64,000 nt of DNA from Porogramme epimiltina (Eukaryota; Basidiomycota; Agaricomycetes; Polyporales; Polyporaceae): assembly GCA_900155495.1 (NCBI GenBank), contig FTLJ01000090.1, positions 60,643 through 124,642 on the forward strand, given 5' to 3'. How positions within the stretch are numbered: the stretch's first letter is position 1; each line of letters starts with the position of its first letter. Under the pieces are notes generated by a model that did no database searches, had not been told where the DNA came from, and saw only the letters and a program-made list of their open reading frames with translations. A program made the translations under genes and the position numbers. Of this stretch, positions 11,831 through 22,384 are shown piece by piece.

Positions 11831-12582
11831 ATGTCCTCAAACGCATCAAATGTCTTGTTCGATGACATCTTCACGATCAATGGCATAGACAAGGAGGGCA
11901 AGAAATTTGACCGAGGTGCACCCTACCGCCACACTTTCCGCTTGCCCTGTATTGAATTTCGTTTGGCGTGCAGTCTCGCGTCTGTACGCGCACTCTAAAA
12001 ACTACGACATGGAACTCTCGCTCGACTACAACATCGAGCTCTTCCCTCTTCAAGACGGCCAGTCGTTCGCCCTTGCCCTCGCGTCCACGCTCTCGCGCGC
12101 GCCACAAGGTGCGGCCGGCGCCGAGGACGAAGACAAGGACCGGGACGTTTGGCGGCCAGATGCGAAGGGACGGAGAGGAGGACTAGATGATGAGTATGAG
12201 TACGTGATGTATGGGAAGGTGAGTATTATGTCCTTCTAGCTCCCTCGTTCACTGCGTCCCCTCTTTCCCCCGCCCGTCTTTCATGACTTCTCATCTTTGG
12301 AGTACCCTTAACCTTTGTCCTCGTCTCTTTGTGATCCTATACTATCCTCCCTTGAACCCTTACTAACATGCGCGTATGTGAACCCTCAGGTGTACAGGTT
12401 CGATGAAGGATCAGCAGAAATTGTGTATGTGCTCTCTTCGTGCAGTGTCATTGCGTTACCTCATAGCCCACAGGACGGCATACGCATCTTTTGGCGGCTT
12501 ACTTATGTCCCTGTCAGGATCGTCGAGACATATGACGAGTATCGTGCTCGGGGACCCTGTATTCATCCTCCTTCGACGCTAA
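11831..12582 (+). CDS. RPB8: RNA polymerase I/II/III common subunit RPABC3 (Rpb8)
   Basis: Small OB-fold subunit shared by the three nuclear RNA polymerases. Four exons fit frame and splice consensus: 11831-11915, 11974-12218, 12390-12424 and 12474-12582. They give 157 residues, close to the family's usual 145-150. Exon 1 encodes MSSNASNVLFDDIFTINGID. Exon 2 holds VSRLYAHSKNYDMELSLDYN and a charged acidic loop (DEDKDRDVW) that lengthens the protein. Exon 3 reads VYRFDEGSAEIV. The last exon gives the diagnostic AYASFGGLLMSLSGSS and VLGDPVFILLRR. The join between exons 3 and 4 restores a valine codon. Confidence 0.95.
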
Positions 12583-13828
12583 TTCCGGGCTCCTGTCGTA
12601 GGCCTCGTGTATTTTTAATGCCACGTCCGTTCCCTGCCAGTTTCCCCTCGGTTTGTTGGCAGACGCGCTGCAAATTTTTGTGAACAATATGCCGAACTGC
12701 TCCAAGGCATTGCATGGTGAACTCGCGGAAGAATATCGACTCTGTGCAACAATTACAAGAACCGCTCCGTAAAGGCCTGTTCACCTCTTTAGCCTTTGCA
12801 GAGTGTTGTCGGACACGTTCTGGGCCCTGGCAGGAGAGCATAACCTGGCGAGGTCAAGTTCATGCGCACTTGGCTCAAAACGTAACAAGACCACCTAGCA
12901 CTACCCGACCACGTTGTATTTGTGCTCGGCAGCAGATGTTATATCCCGTGCTCTTTCGCTTCTTCAGTTATCAGAAACGTTGAGGACAGCCTCTGCGCTG
13001 CGGAGAGTAGTAGTCACAGCGCAGCCCAAAATCTCTTGGCTGTGACAGAACTCACCAAGGCCGCATAACCTACGGACGACGCGTAAATCATTGGCGGTAA
13101 GCTACGAATGGCTTACGTATATAGCGGGCGTTCTCATAGGTTAAATTGGGGTGGTTTCATAGACATAATGAGCTGAGGGTATCGTATCTGTCTGATGAAT
13201 GTCTAGGTTCCCTGTGCCGACACCAGATTACATTAAGGGGGGGAGAACGCGCCCAAAAATGGACAGGAGTGATGGGTTTGAGTGTCCGCTCTGACAAGCA
13301 CTTGGAGGCCAAGGCCCCATGCGCATGGTCTTTGCATGGATCCGCGAAGTGCCATTGACAGCCGGCGTAGTAGATGAATCAAACGCAAACCACCGTCGCC
13401 ATTGTATACATATTACACATACCTGTGCCATTCGGTTTATGTCTACGTCAACGCTGGAGGGGAATTGAACATCCAATATGCGAGTATCTTACCGACACTA
13501 GCAACCTAATATCCCAATTCCTGAGGCGTGGATTTCGCGCCAAGACGAGGTGCACATGACGTGCGAATGGTGGCTGACCTTGTGAAATGAGACAGTGCCC
13601 GACGCTGGCCGGATGGCCCGCCGAGGAAAGCACTCAATTACCCTGACTCAGAGCTGGAAGGACCAGCGATCCCACGAGACCACGTAGAAGATGAATTGTT
13701 TCATTGATAAAATAGTCGACGGAGGTGTAGAGGTACAACAAGGCATCCCGGAGTCATGAAAAAGCGTTCCCAGAGGGAGTCTCGTAATGTATCTGAAGCG
13801 CACCCGAGCCAAGACGTCACTGCCCCGT
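12583..13828. other. Intergenic region between convergent genes
   Basis: About 1.2 kb between the 3' ends of RPB8 (+) and the MARVEL protein gene (-). Only short unconvincing open frames occur here, such as an 89-codon frame at 12714-12983. I recognise no RNA gene or repeat. Confidence 0.5.
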
Positions 13829-14792
13829 TCATACCTGCGGGTAGGGCTGAGGGGTCGACACCGAGGAGGGAGGGTACCCAACCAAGGAGGGCTTGTTCTC
13901 GAAAGCGCCGGGGGCGGCGGCGAGCGTGGCGTTCGGGCCCGGCGGGGGGATGCCCGCGCCGAGGTTCGCCTCTTTGAGGGAACGCTGATAGATGTAGTTG
14001 CCACGCTGGGCGTGCATGATGAGGTACACGAGCAACGCGCCGGTGTACGTCCAGACTGCGCGGAAGAGAACAAAGGCGTTGAGACAGGAGCGATGGAAGT
14101 GGCGCGGGGAGATGACTCACGCGGAAGCCACCCGAGGAAGCCGAACGCGGCGGCAGCCGATGTCTCATTGCACAGAGAACGCGCGGCCGCGGGCGACCAG
14201 ACGTTGCATTGCACCCAGAAGTCGGCGGCATTGGCCGCGGCAGCACCGCCCGTGGCAAGGAAGAGAACGCCGAGGAAGCCTGAGGAGCAGCAAAGATGAG
14301 GTGTGAGATTCAGGGAAGACGCGAAGATGCTCTCGAAGAACGTACTCAGCCACGAAATCTCGACGACAATCATGGACGTGAACGCCCCGGTTCTCAAGAA
14401 GTCGATCACGACCCTAGAGGCGGAGGGCGGGGATAGAACAGTTTGGTGAGCTAGTGATTCTGGGGGGAGGCTGCAACGGATAGACGTACATCGTTGGCAA
14501 TGAGATGAGGGTCAGAACGGCAGTGGCGACAGCGAGACCCGCCCACGCGAAGGAGGGCAGACCGAGGTCCCCAACGGACGAGAGAACGTGAGCACCGAAT
14601 CCAAGCAAGAGGATGGCGCAGAAAGCTGCCCAGCCTACAGAGGATTCGGTCAGTATTGGGGCTCAGTCGCAGATGTCCCGGTGTCGACGTACCCATGAAG
14701 GCGATACGAACGAGCTGCAACCAGAACATCTTGGGCTTTGAAGGGTAGTCGTGTGATGTAGTGGCCACTGAAGAGTACTGGAACCCTGACAT
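13829..14792 (-). CDS. MARVEL-type four-pass membrane protein
   Basis: Likely integral membrane protein of the MARVEL class; fungal members sit in eisosome or plasma-membrane domains. The start is MSGFQYSSVATTSHDYPSKP, giving a cytosolic N-terminus before TM1 (MFWLQLVRIAFMG joined to GWAAFCAILLLGFGAHVL). TM2 is FAWAGLAVATAVLTLISLP. TM3 is GAFTSMIVVEISWLSTFF. TM4 lies around TYTGALLVYLIMHA. Between TM3 and TM4 is a cysteine-containing loop (ADFWVQCNVW, SLCNETSAAAAFG). The tail is proline-rich and ends in PYPQV. The last codons are CAG GTA TGA, which could also be a splice donor, so a further C-terminal exon is possible. At least four short introns. The domain call rests on topology and size, not a catalytic motif. 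Confidence 0.72.
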
Positions 14793-16541
14793 GGGCTGTC
14801 AGCAGGGAAGACAGAGGCACGAGCGAGCATGGGGGCGGACCTTTAAGACGAAGAGGAAGAGCTGGGACGAGCACGGGGAGTCAGCGGGGCTCACGATTTA
14901 AACGGGCTCCTGGCTGGGCTGTACTCCGCGCGCCCTGTCATCGGGCCGTCTACGGCACTTCTAGTCGCTTGGCGACCGTCCTTGCACGTCGGACTCTGGA
15001 AATGGCAATCCGACCAGCAACAGCCTCGCGAAGGCGAGGACACGGAGGGCGGAATAAGGCCATAGAGGGCTTGTCCTGATCGACGGCGTGTCCGACAGAC
15101 GTTCCTAACCGCTCGGATGTGGCAGCAGTGACAGATCGCTCCTCGCGGGGCGCCGGCCGGGGCGCCTATGCGTTCACCCAGGTTCACCCCCTCGCTGGCC
15201 CTTGCTCGCCCCTCCGGCTGCCCGAACGCGTTAGCACGCGACCCCGCCTCGGGCCTCCCCCTCAGCACCGCTCCTCGCAGGGCGCTGCACGACCGGGTGC
15301 TTTCGTAAGACTCCCATCACATCGATATTGAGGGGCAAACGACGCGGAGAGCTGACATGCGGAGAACGCACAATGTGATAACATCGTCGTGAGGCCGAGC
15401 TCCCCTTTGAGCAACGCCTGGAAGCACATAGGAAGATGATAGAGCAATCCGAACTCCTGTTCACGACATGGAAATTGACAGATGCGATGAGAGAACTGTG
15501 GGCACGGCAGTAGTGCGCTGGCCGCTGAGTGACGGCGATCTGTCATGATAATAGTTCAGTATCGCTACCCGTGACGAACGTGTTGGAAGGCGTTATCCAA
15601 AAGGGGCACTGCATGCTCCGAGAGAACCTCCCGTGCATGCCGGCGGGTCAGCAGTCCAGCAGGGTGGATGGTGGGACAAGGCAACAGAACCGCTGTAAAA
15701 CGCACCGGATACGCCTGAGCCACCATCAGGGCTCCAGGCTTTCATTACGACTCTTCAAGCTCCGCGACCGAGGGTTGATAACGTGTAAATTAATGTTGGC
15801 GTGGCCCAAGCGAGCGCCACCACACGTGCCTCGCGAAATACAGTGCATTGTGTTACCAAAACGTTCGTCTTCATCGGATTGGGACGAGAACAGGCCACGA
15901 CAGTGCCTGAATGCCCGGCCTGCATAAAGTGTGAGCCCAGGAAGCAGAGACCAGATTGCGCCAAAGAACTACATCCATGTACCGGTTCGTACCTGTCCAA
16001 GGATAGCCGGAGGGGGGGTATCGTCTCATGGTGAGTCGACGAGTAACCGATTTTCTCCTGCTGCTGATATCAGGGCCAAGGAGCTGAGTACCTTGGTCAC
16101 AGAATGGTCAACAGATCATACTGTACCTCAAAGAAGAAAAAACATGTATGCATCAAGCGGGAGGAAGAATCCCGCTGGAGACGGATCACATTTATGCCCG
16201 ACCAGGAAGTCCAGAACTGGCAAATGAATCGTGATAAATCCTCCTCAACCATGCCCGAAGACCGAGCACAGGCATCACCTGTGCATGAAGAACAAATGCA
16301 TAGGTTGGTGGACTGCTACCTGCCTTCAGGGGGTCGCATGGTGGATGGTCAGCATTTGGCGGAGTTATCCCCTGCTGGGCCTAATCGTTCATGCAGGTTG
16401 CACACTGAGATAGGTGCCCGTTGTGTGAGCGTGACCAAGAAGTCGGTGCGTGTATGCTCCCGTGGGTAGTACGTCAAGGAATGCGGCATCTCTACGACAT
16501 TTGTTTGCCTTTGCAGATGTTTTCGCAATGCATCGGTCCGG

Positions 16542-16587
16542 ATGATTCACTGGCCGTGGGCGGAATGATTCGCTGGCCGTAGGCGGA
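16542..16587. repeat. Imperfect 23-bp tandem repeat
   Basis: Units at 16542-16564 and 16565-16587 share the core CTGGCCGT and differ at two positions (A/G and G/A). They lie about 430 bp upstream of the Con-6 start codon. Confidence 0.9.
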
Positions 16588-16920
16588 TCGGAACGAAGGT
16601 TGTCATCAGCAGCCCACTGTGCGCAGGCTCCAACCATCCACAGTACATGTAAGCATGCGAAAGGCTCTAGACTTTAGGTGAGGGGGGAGGGAGTAGTTAG
16701 CGTTAGTGACGACAGATGCCGTCCGACACCACGGTCCATCGTCCTGTCCTTCGACATTGCGTGGGAAGATCGGCACACGGTGATCCGTCGGCGTCAGCGA
16801 CGTCACCCACTCACCTCCCGCGATTCTATGACGTCACACGACGACGCCTCTTGTGAGGCAGTCGACTTCGATGAGGGTCACTGGGTGAATTCATTTGTGT
16901 AGTAGCGGGTGTAACCAGTA

Positions 16921-16930
16921 CATATATAAG
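16921..16930 (+). promoter_or_regulatory. TATA box of the Con-6 gene
   Basis: The sequence CATATATAAG lies 84-93 bp upstream of the ATG, with no competing ATG between. It is the best TATA match in front of any gene in the window, which fits a strongly inducible gene. Confidence 0.7.
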
Positions 16931-17013
16931 CCGCATGTTGTCTGGCATAATCTACTCAACCCGCTCTCCGACAACACCAGTCTTCAAACCTCATAGAACC
17001 AAATTCTCTTACA

Positions 17014-17417
17014 ATGGCCAACCCAGGAAACGTGAGCATTCTTCTCTGATGGCTTCCACACCCATGCTCACAACATTAAAAGGTTGCCCGCGGCCTCAGT
17101 AAGCAGCCTTCTGAGGGTGTCTGTGCCGCACTCACTGACGTCTCTCCGCAGAGGGCGCCATCTCCAACCCCAACAACTATGAGGAGGCTCGCGAGCGCGC
17201 CAAGCAGCGCCTCGATGACATGTACGAGAAGGGCGAGGTCGACAGTGCCGAAGCTCACGCCGGCCAGGTCGAGCGCGGCCACAAGGTCGGCACCGTCTCA
17301 CAGGCTGTCATGGCAGAAGTTTGCTGACGCTGTGCCTCTTCGCAGGCTGCTCTCTCTAACCCCAACACCAGCGAGGAGGCCAAGCAGCACTCGCAGCAGG
17401 TTTTGGACGACTTCTAG
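17014..17417 (+). CDS. con-6: Conidiation-specific protein 6 (Con-6) family
   Basis: Small hydrophilic stress/development protein with two Con-6 repeats; the family is named after Neurospora con-6. The biochemical role is unknown. Exons: 17014-17031 (MANPGN), a 16-nt exon 17083-17098 (VARGL plus one base), 17152 to about 17285, and 17346-17417. Repeat 1 is NVARGLKGAISNPNNYEEAR followed by ERAKQRLDDM. Repeat 2 is GHK joined to AALSNPNTSEEAKQHSQQVL. The last intron may start at 17286 (GTCGGC donor, best match to the repeat) or at 17295 (GTCTCA donor); both stay in frame. The product is about 80 residues, the usual size. It stands alone, with a TATA box and over 2 kb of upstream DNA. Confidence 0.92.
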
Positions 17418-18088
17418 AATGGAATGAGTCAGCGTAGAACGTTTGAAGCACAGGTGGACTTGTGTCCTTGTAGGAATGTAACAGTAGCCGTGGAATGATT
17501 GGAGTTGCACCAGCATGTGTCGTTGGTTTGCGTGCGCCATCAACATCAGTCCACCACACCTGCCACCGTACGCCAGTGGCGCAAGCTTCCAAACAAACAT
17601 CGATATTGATACGTGTAACCGTAAATGCACTGCATTCTATGGACATGAAGCAGGACTACTCGACAGTGTAAGCAAGGGTCGAAAGCAAGGGTCTCTGATA
17701 TTATACGGAAATCAAAGCAGCAAGGAACGATTGCGTATAATTATAGTATGGATATGGGGCGAACGGACGTGATGTGTGTATGTGTGGGTAGCATGCGATG
17801 TGGCAGTCGTGCACAGTAGACAGTTGGAGTGTGGCAATAGTTCGTAACGCGGCCGCCGATAGCGAGCGGCCGCAGTCGTCGTGAGGCAAAGATGCGAAAA
17901 GTCAGCACCATAAAGCTATAATGTAAAGTAAAGGAAGCAAGCAAAAAAGGCGACGAAACAGGAGAGGGCGAAGCAGAGCGGGCCACCTACCCCCCACCTC
18001 CGCATGCCGAAGCGTTTCAGCGCGGGCCCAATCCATAGAAGCCAGAAGCAGCAGCGGGTGCAGCACAACAACGGCAGCAGGACAAACG
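17418..18088. other. Intergenic region between convergent genes
   Basis: About 670 bp covering the 3' ends of the Con-6 gene (+) and the repeated-motif gene (-). No supported gene or repeat is visible. Confidence 0.5.
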
Positions 18089-21024
18089 CTACTTGATCTT
18101 CCTGAGCTGTTTGATCGCCGCGTGCATCTCCAGCTCCGACCGCCCCTTCTCCCTCCGGCGGCTCTTCTCGCGGAAGAACAGCCCGCCCTTCTCGGACGCC
18201 GCCAGCTCGACCGTCGTCGAGAACGTGCGCCCGTCCCTGCGCGGCCCTGGCCCCTCGCCCGCGCCCGCGCCCCCTTCCGGCGGCGCGGACGCCTCGCTCT
18301 CTTCCTTCTGGTGCTGCGCCTGCTGTTGCGCGAACGACTGGAACGGCGCGGGCGAGTGCGGCGCAGGCGAGTACGGCACCGGCGGCGGCGGTGGCGGCAA
18401 CGGCAGCTCCTGCTCAGACTCCGCCGCGCGCGAGCGGCGCGCGCCGTACGCCCCGCGGCTGTGGCTGTGGCTGCGGCTCCCCGAGCTCAGCGTGCGCTTG
18501 CGCGCGCGCCCCCGCCCAGCCGCAGAGGGGCGCGACGCCGACGACGACGCGTGGCTCTCCGCGGACTCGGCGACGCTCGCGCCCGACATCGAGAACGGGC
18601 GCCGGGAGGACGGAGGAGCGTCGGCGCCCTCGGACCAGCGCGTGCGCGTCGGCGAGGGCGAGGGCAGCGCGGCCCCGGGCGTCGGCGGGGGCACCGACGG
18701 CGGCGGGGGCACGGGCGTCGGGAGGGGTATGTGCAGCGGCAGCGGCAGGGACGCGCGGACGCGGGCGGGCGACGTCGGCGCCGACACGACGGTGTACGCG
18801 GAGGGCGGGGGCACCTGGTTGGGGAGCATGCCGGTGATGTCCTGCAGGCCGACGCCGAAGAAGCGGGAGAGCTTCGCGGCGCGGAGGCGGCGCGCGCGGA
18901 ACGTGCCGTCGGAGGCGCTGCTGGGCTCCGACGCCGGCTGGGGCGATGGAAGCGGGGCGAGCGGAGATGCGGGCGGGGGCGGCGGCGACGTGGGAGCGGA
19001 GATCGAGCCGCGGTGTGGGGGCGGCGGGGGGCTCGTCGAGAATGTGGACATCGCGGGAGACAATGGTGGGTAGGACTGGTTCGAGCGCACGGGGGAGAGT
19101 GGGACCTGGGAGTGGTTAGATGGGGGCTGCGCCTGGGAGAACGTGGAGCCTGCGGATAGTGATTGCTGGCTCGAAGATGTCAAACGGGAGTAGAGAGATG
19201 GCAATGAGGGGATGGCAAGTGGTGTTGGCGGGTGCACGTCCACCACAGATTCGCCCGGCGAGTTGAGGTACGGCAGGAGCTCCTCACCGTAGTCCTCATC
19301 GTCAGAGCCAGCGTACGGGGTGCTTTCTCCGGAAGGCGGTTCGACGGTCGGGTTCGCGAAAATCAGCGGAGACAATCTCAGCGAGCTCTGCCTGCCGATG
19401 GTGCTATCGTCGAGGGCGGTGGGCGTGCTAGGGACCGCGGGGGTGACCGAGACGACGGTGGCGTGCGAGTGCCGCCGCCGGTGCGCCGCAATGTGGAGGG
19501 ACAAGGCCATCGTCTCGTCCACCGACTTGGAGGAGGGCGGCGGAAAGTTCGTGATCTGGAACAGCGCCGGCGGCGGGTCGTTCCCGAACAGCTATCAAGA
19601 TAAACAGCGGCGCCCGCGCCCCCCACACATCAGCACCCACAAAGCCATCGCGGGAGCAGAGATGGATGGATGGAACCACCACTGTGACGCACCTGAGCCA
19701 TCTTGCGCGCGCGCCGCACGTTGAGCGCGCGCTGCTTCTCCGCGGGGGACCACAGCTCCTCGTCGTAGTCGTCGGCGTCCATCTCCGCGTCCGAGTCTTC
19801 GAGCTGCTTCGGCATCCGTCGCAGCGTCTCCACCGCGCCCGCGGTCTGGGGCCGCAGCGCGTTGCGCCGGGACGTGCTGGCCCTCTTAAGGAGCCCGCGC
19901 GCCCTCGGCGCCTCCGCGGAGAGAAACGCGGCCGCGTCGCGCCGCGCCGCGACGTCCCAGCTCAGTCGCCGCTTCGGGCGGCGATCACGATGAGGCCGCT
20001 TCGCGTTCGCGGGCGGCGCGGGCTGCTGTTGTTGTTGCTGTTCATCGGGTGTCGGCGGCGCGGGGAGGGCGTGCTCGCTGCGCAGCTCGAGCGAGGTCGC
20101 CGCGAGGGAGACTGCCGAGGGCGAGGTCAGAGGGGCACGCGCGCGGGGGAGCGGCGACGCGGCGCGCAGGAGCACGTCGGGGGGCACGTTCTCGCCGAGC
20201 TGGCGGGTGAGCTTCGCCGCGCGGGCGCGCTGCACCTGCTCAGGCGTGCGCTCCGATGGTAAGGGGCCGAGGGACGACATTGAGTTTCGCCGTGAGGAAG
20301 ACGAGGCAGTGGAGTCGCGGCGTGACGAGCTGGAGAAGCCGAAGCGCGTGGGCGAGTCTGCCGACGGGGTGACAGGCGAGGGCGGCAGGGGAGGGGGCAG
20401 AGGGGGGAGGCGCTCGCGCAGCGCGAGGTCGTCCCTTGCCGAGAAGGTCGCAAACGGGGAGCGGGGGATGCTGAGGGAGGGGCGGAGGGAGGCGAGGGAG
20501 CGGGCGCGGTGGATTTCGCTCTGCTGGGCGAGCCTGTTATGTGCGACGGTGGCGCTGCGCCTGAGGGAGCCGATGCGGTCAATCCCCGGGGGCGACTTCA
20601 TGGGCGAGGAGCATGCGGACGTCGAGGCGGACGTTGGGGGCTCGTCCAGGAACGCGCCGGGGCGGAGGTCTGTGGCGTAGGCGTAGGCGAGGTCGTCGAC
20701 GGGGACGGGAATGGGGACCTCTCCCAGGATGCGGCTGATCTTGCGAGACTTGCGGAGGAGCTTCATTTTCTCGGTCGGGTCAAGGCCGTCTGTGAGGGGG
20801 ATAGCGAGGAGCGGCTGGTCTTGTTTGGGAGGCGGGGAAGCTGGGAGAAGCGGGCTCCTGGGCGAGGCAAATCCCTCGGGTAATGGTGACGGGTGCGCCT
20901 TCGGGGGGAGCGGTGGCGGGGTGGGGTCGGCGGCGGTGGGCCGAGGGGGGTTGTTGGAGGACTTGGAGAAGGAGAGGTTGAGGCTGAGGGAGAAGGTCTT
21001 GCGGTTGGACTTTGAGAGGAACAT
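18089..21024 (-). CDS. Large disordered protein with four copies of a basic-LG/LFG motif
   Basis: Function unknown. Two long frames join across one intron of roughly 100 nt (about 19603-19705), giving about 950 residues. The protein is rich in Pro, Ser, Ala and Arg and is probably mostly disordered. The same short motif recurs four times: SRKISRILGEVPIP (about residues 93-106), RAAKLTRQLGENVPPDVLL, RARKMAQ joined to LFGNDPPPALFQI across the intron, and RAAKLSRFFGVGLQDIT. The shared pattern is basic, then K-(I/L/M)-(S/T/A)-(R/Q)-x-(L/F)-G, then usually a proline pair. Other features are a polyglutamine run and a C-terminal basic helix (SELEMHAAIKQLRKIK). The start MFLSKSNRKTFSLSLNLSFS is the first ATG in the frame. 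The long frames on the opposite strand are by-products of high GC. Confidence 0.75.
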
Positions 21025-22384
21025 GGCTGGCGCGTATGTCGCGCGAGGCGCGCGCTGTGCCTACGGGGAGAGAGGGGCGGAAAAAAGACTGATGGGGGAT
21101 ATGTGGCTGGGGATACGTCAAGGTGTGTACATGGGAAGGCAGAAAGGAGAGAGGGAGCGGAAAGGGCGTCAGAGAGACGGGGAGAGGGACATGTGCCCGC
21201 CGTGGAGGAGGAAGAGGCGCGAGAAAACAGACAGAAGGCTCTGAGGGGGCGATGGGCAGCCGTCGACTCGGGCGTCGGGAGTCGGATGACGGTCACGGTG
21301 CCCTGGCCGCGGGTCGTTGGCCGGGCGGTGGGGCGTCGCCCGGAGAGCGCCTGAGCGCGTCGCGTACGCCAGACGCGTCCCGGAACGCGATCGGCTGCCC
21401 TCCCACGCGCGCTCCCGGGCGCTGGCCCCTTGGATACCCATCTCAGATCTCCGCCATGCCGCACCCTCGGGCCGCTTCTCCCCCACGCCCCGCGTCTCGT
21501 CTGCTTTCAGGCCCTCCCGCCCCCGCCCCATTGGCCCCGCACCCCTCGCCTCCACGGCCGCCGATCCTAGATCACCGGGCGCCTCCCTTGGCCTGCGGAG
21601 CCTGTAGGCTCTGCGCACGCTAGCCTCCCCGCTAGCCTCGTCTTTCTCCACGAGATCCATCTTCCTCTGCCCGCGTGGGGAACGCCTCGTCCACGTTCCT
21701 GCCCAATTCTGGCTCCCGGGGCCGCACTCAACCATCGCGGGTCCAGAATCCACACCACACCATCCCACTTCGAGTACTCCGCGACTCGCTGCATGTTTTT
21801 CCTCGAGCTGCCAACACTCGCATGTGTAGCGGTCGTCGACCTCCCAATGATATCCACCGAACGCGCAGCGACTAGAAGAATTATCCATCCACTCAGCCCG
21901 GCCTCCATTGTCAGGAGTCTTCGGCTTATCGCGAAGACGAAGTGTCCGAGTTCCTACCGACATACGCTGTTCCTTCCGAAGAAGGCCGCCGGCTTGTCTG
22001 ATGCCCGCGCAGATCTCGCGAGCGTCGAGCGCACAAGAATGCAACAACAACAGGCGGACGATAATGATGACGACTCCGAGAGAAATGATAGAAAATGTGT
22101 GGCTGCTGAATGCGACAAAAAACTGAATCCGATGCGTATAACGTGTAACGTGTGTAATGCGAGGAGAGGACGAATGCTGCGAAAGCGTACAGGAATGCAA
22201 AATAAAAAGACGCGAGACGTGTGCGGTGGCCCTCCCCCTCCCTCGGCCCGCGAAACCAACAAGACAACCTCCAGAGTACCATCACCCCGCTGCAGGCACC
22301 TAGCCGCAGCCACAGCCGCCACCAGCGCATAGCCCGAGCTGCTAGAGGACCCAGACGACAGACGGTTTGAACCGCCCCGCCGTC
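21025..22384. other. Promoter of the repeated-motif gene and 3' region of the Sec7 gene
   Basis: About 1.4 kb between the start of the repeated-motif gene (-) and the stop of the Sec7-PH gene (-). It must contain the former's promoter and the latter's 3' end. Open frames of 100-340 codons exist on both strands but are Arg/Pro/Ala-rich and carry no family motif. Confidence 0.5.

Larger units (their letters stand above)
14793..17013. other. Gene-poor region upstream of the Con-6 gene
   Basis: About 2.2 kb between the 5' end of the MARVEL gene (-) and the Con-6 start (+), so it holds two promoters. All open frames are short (at most about 130 codons) and lack recognisable motifs. It includes the imperfect 23-bp tandem repeat at 16542-16587 and several G-runs of the AGGGG (stress-element) type, for example near 16010 and 16680. 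Confidence 0.5.

Noticed and set aside
15119..16469. Short plus-strand frames (70-132 codons) upstream of Con-6
   Set aside because: No motif, no coherent splicing between them and no codon pattern; more likely promoter DNA.
18093..19159. Plus-strand frames of 326 and 345 codons opposite the repeated-motif gene
   Set aside because: Compositional shadows; the minus strand shows repeated motifs and correct splicing, the plus strand only Arg/Gly runs.
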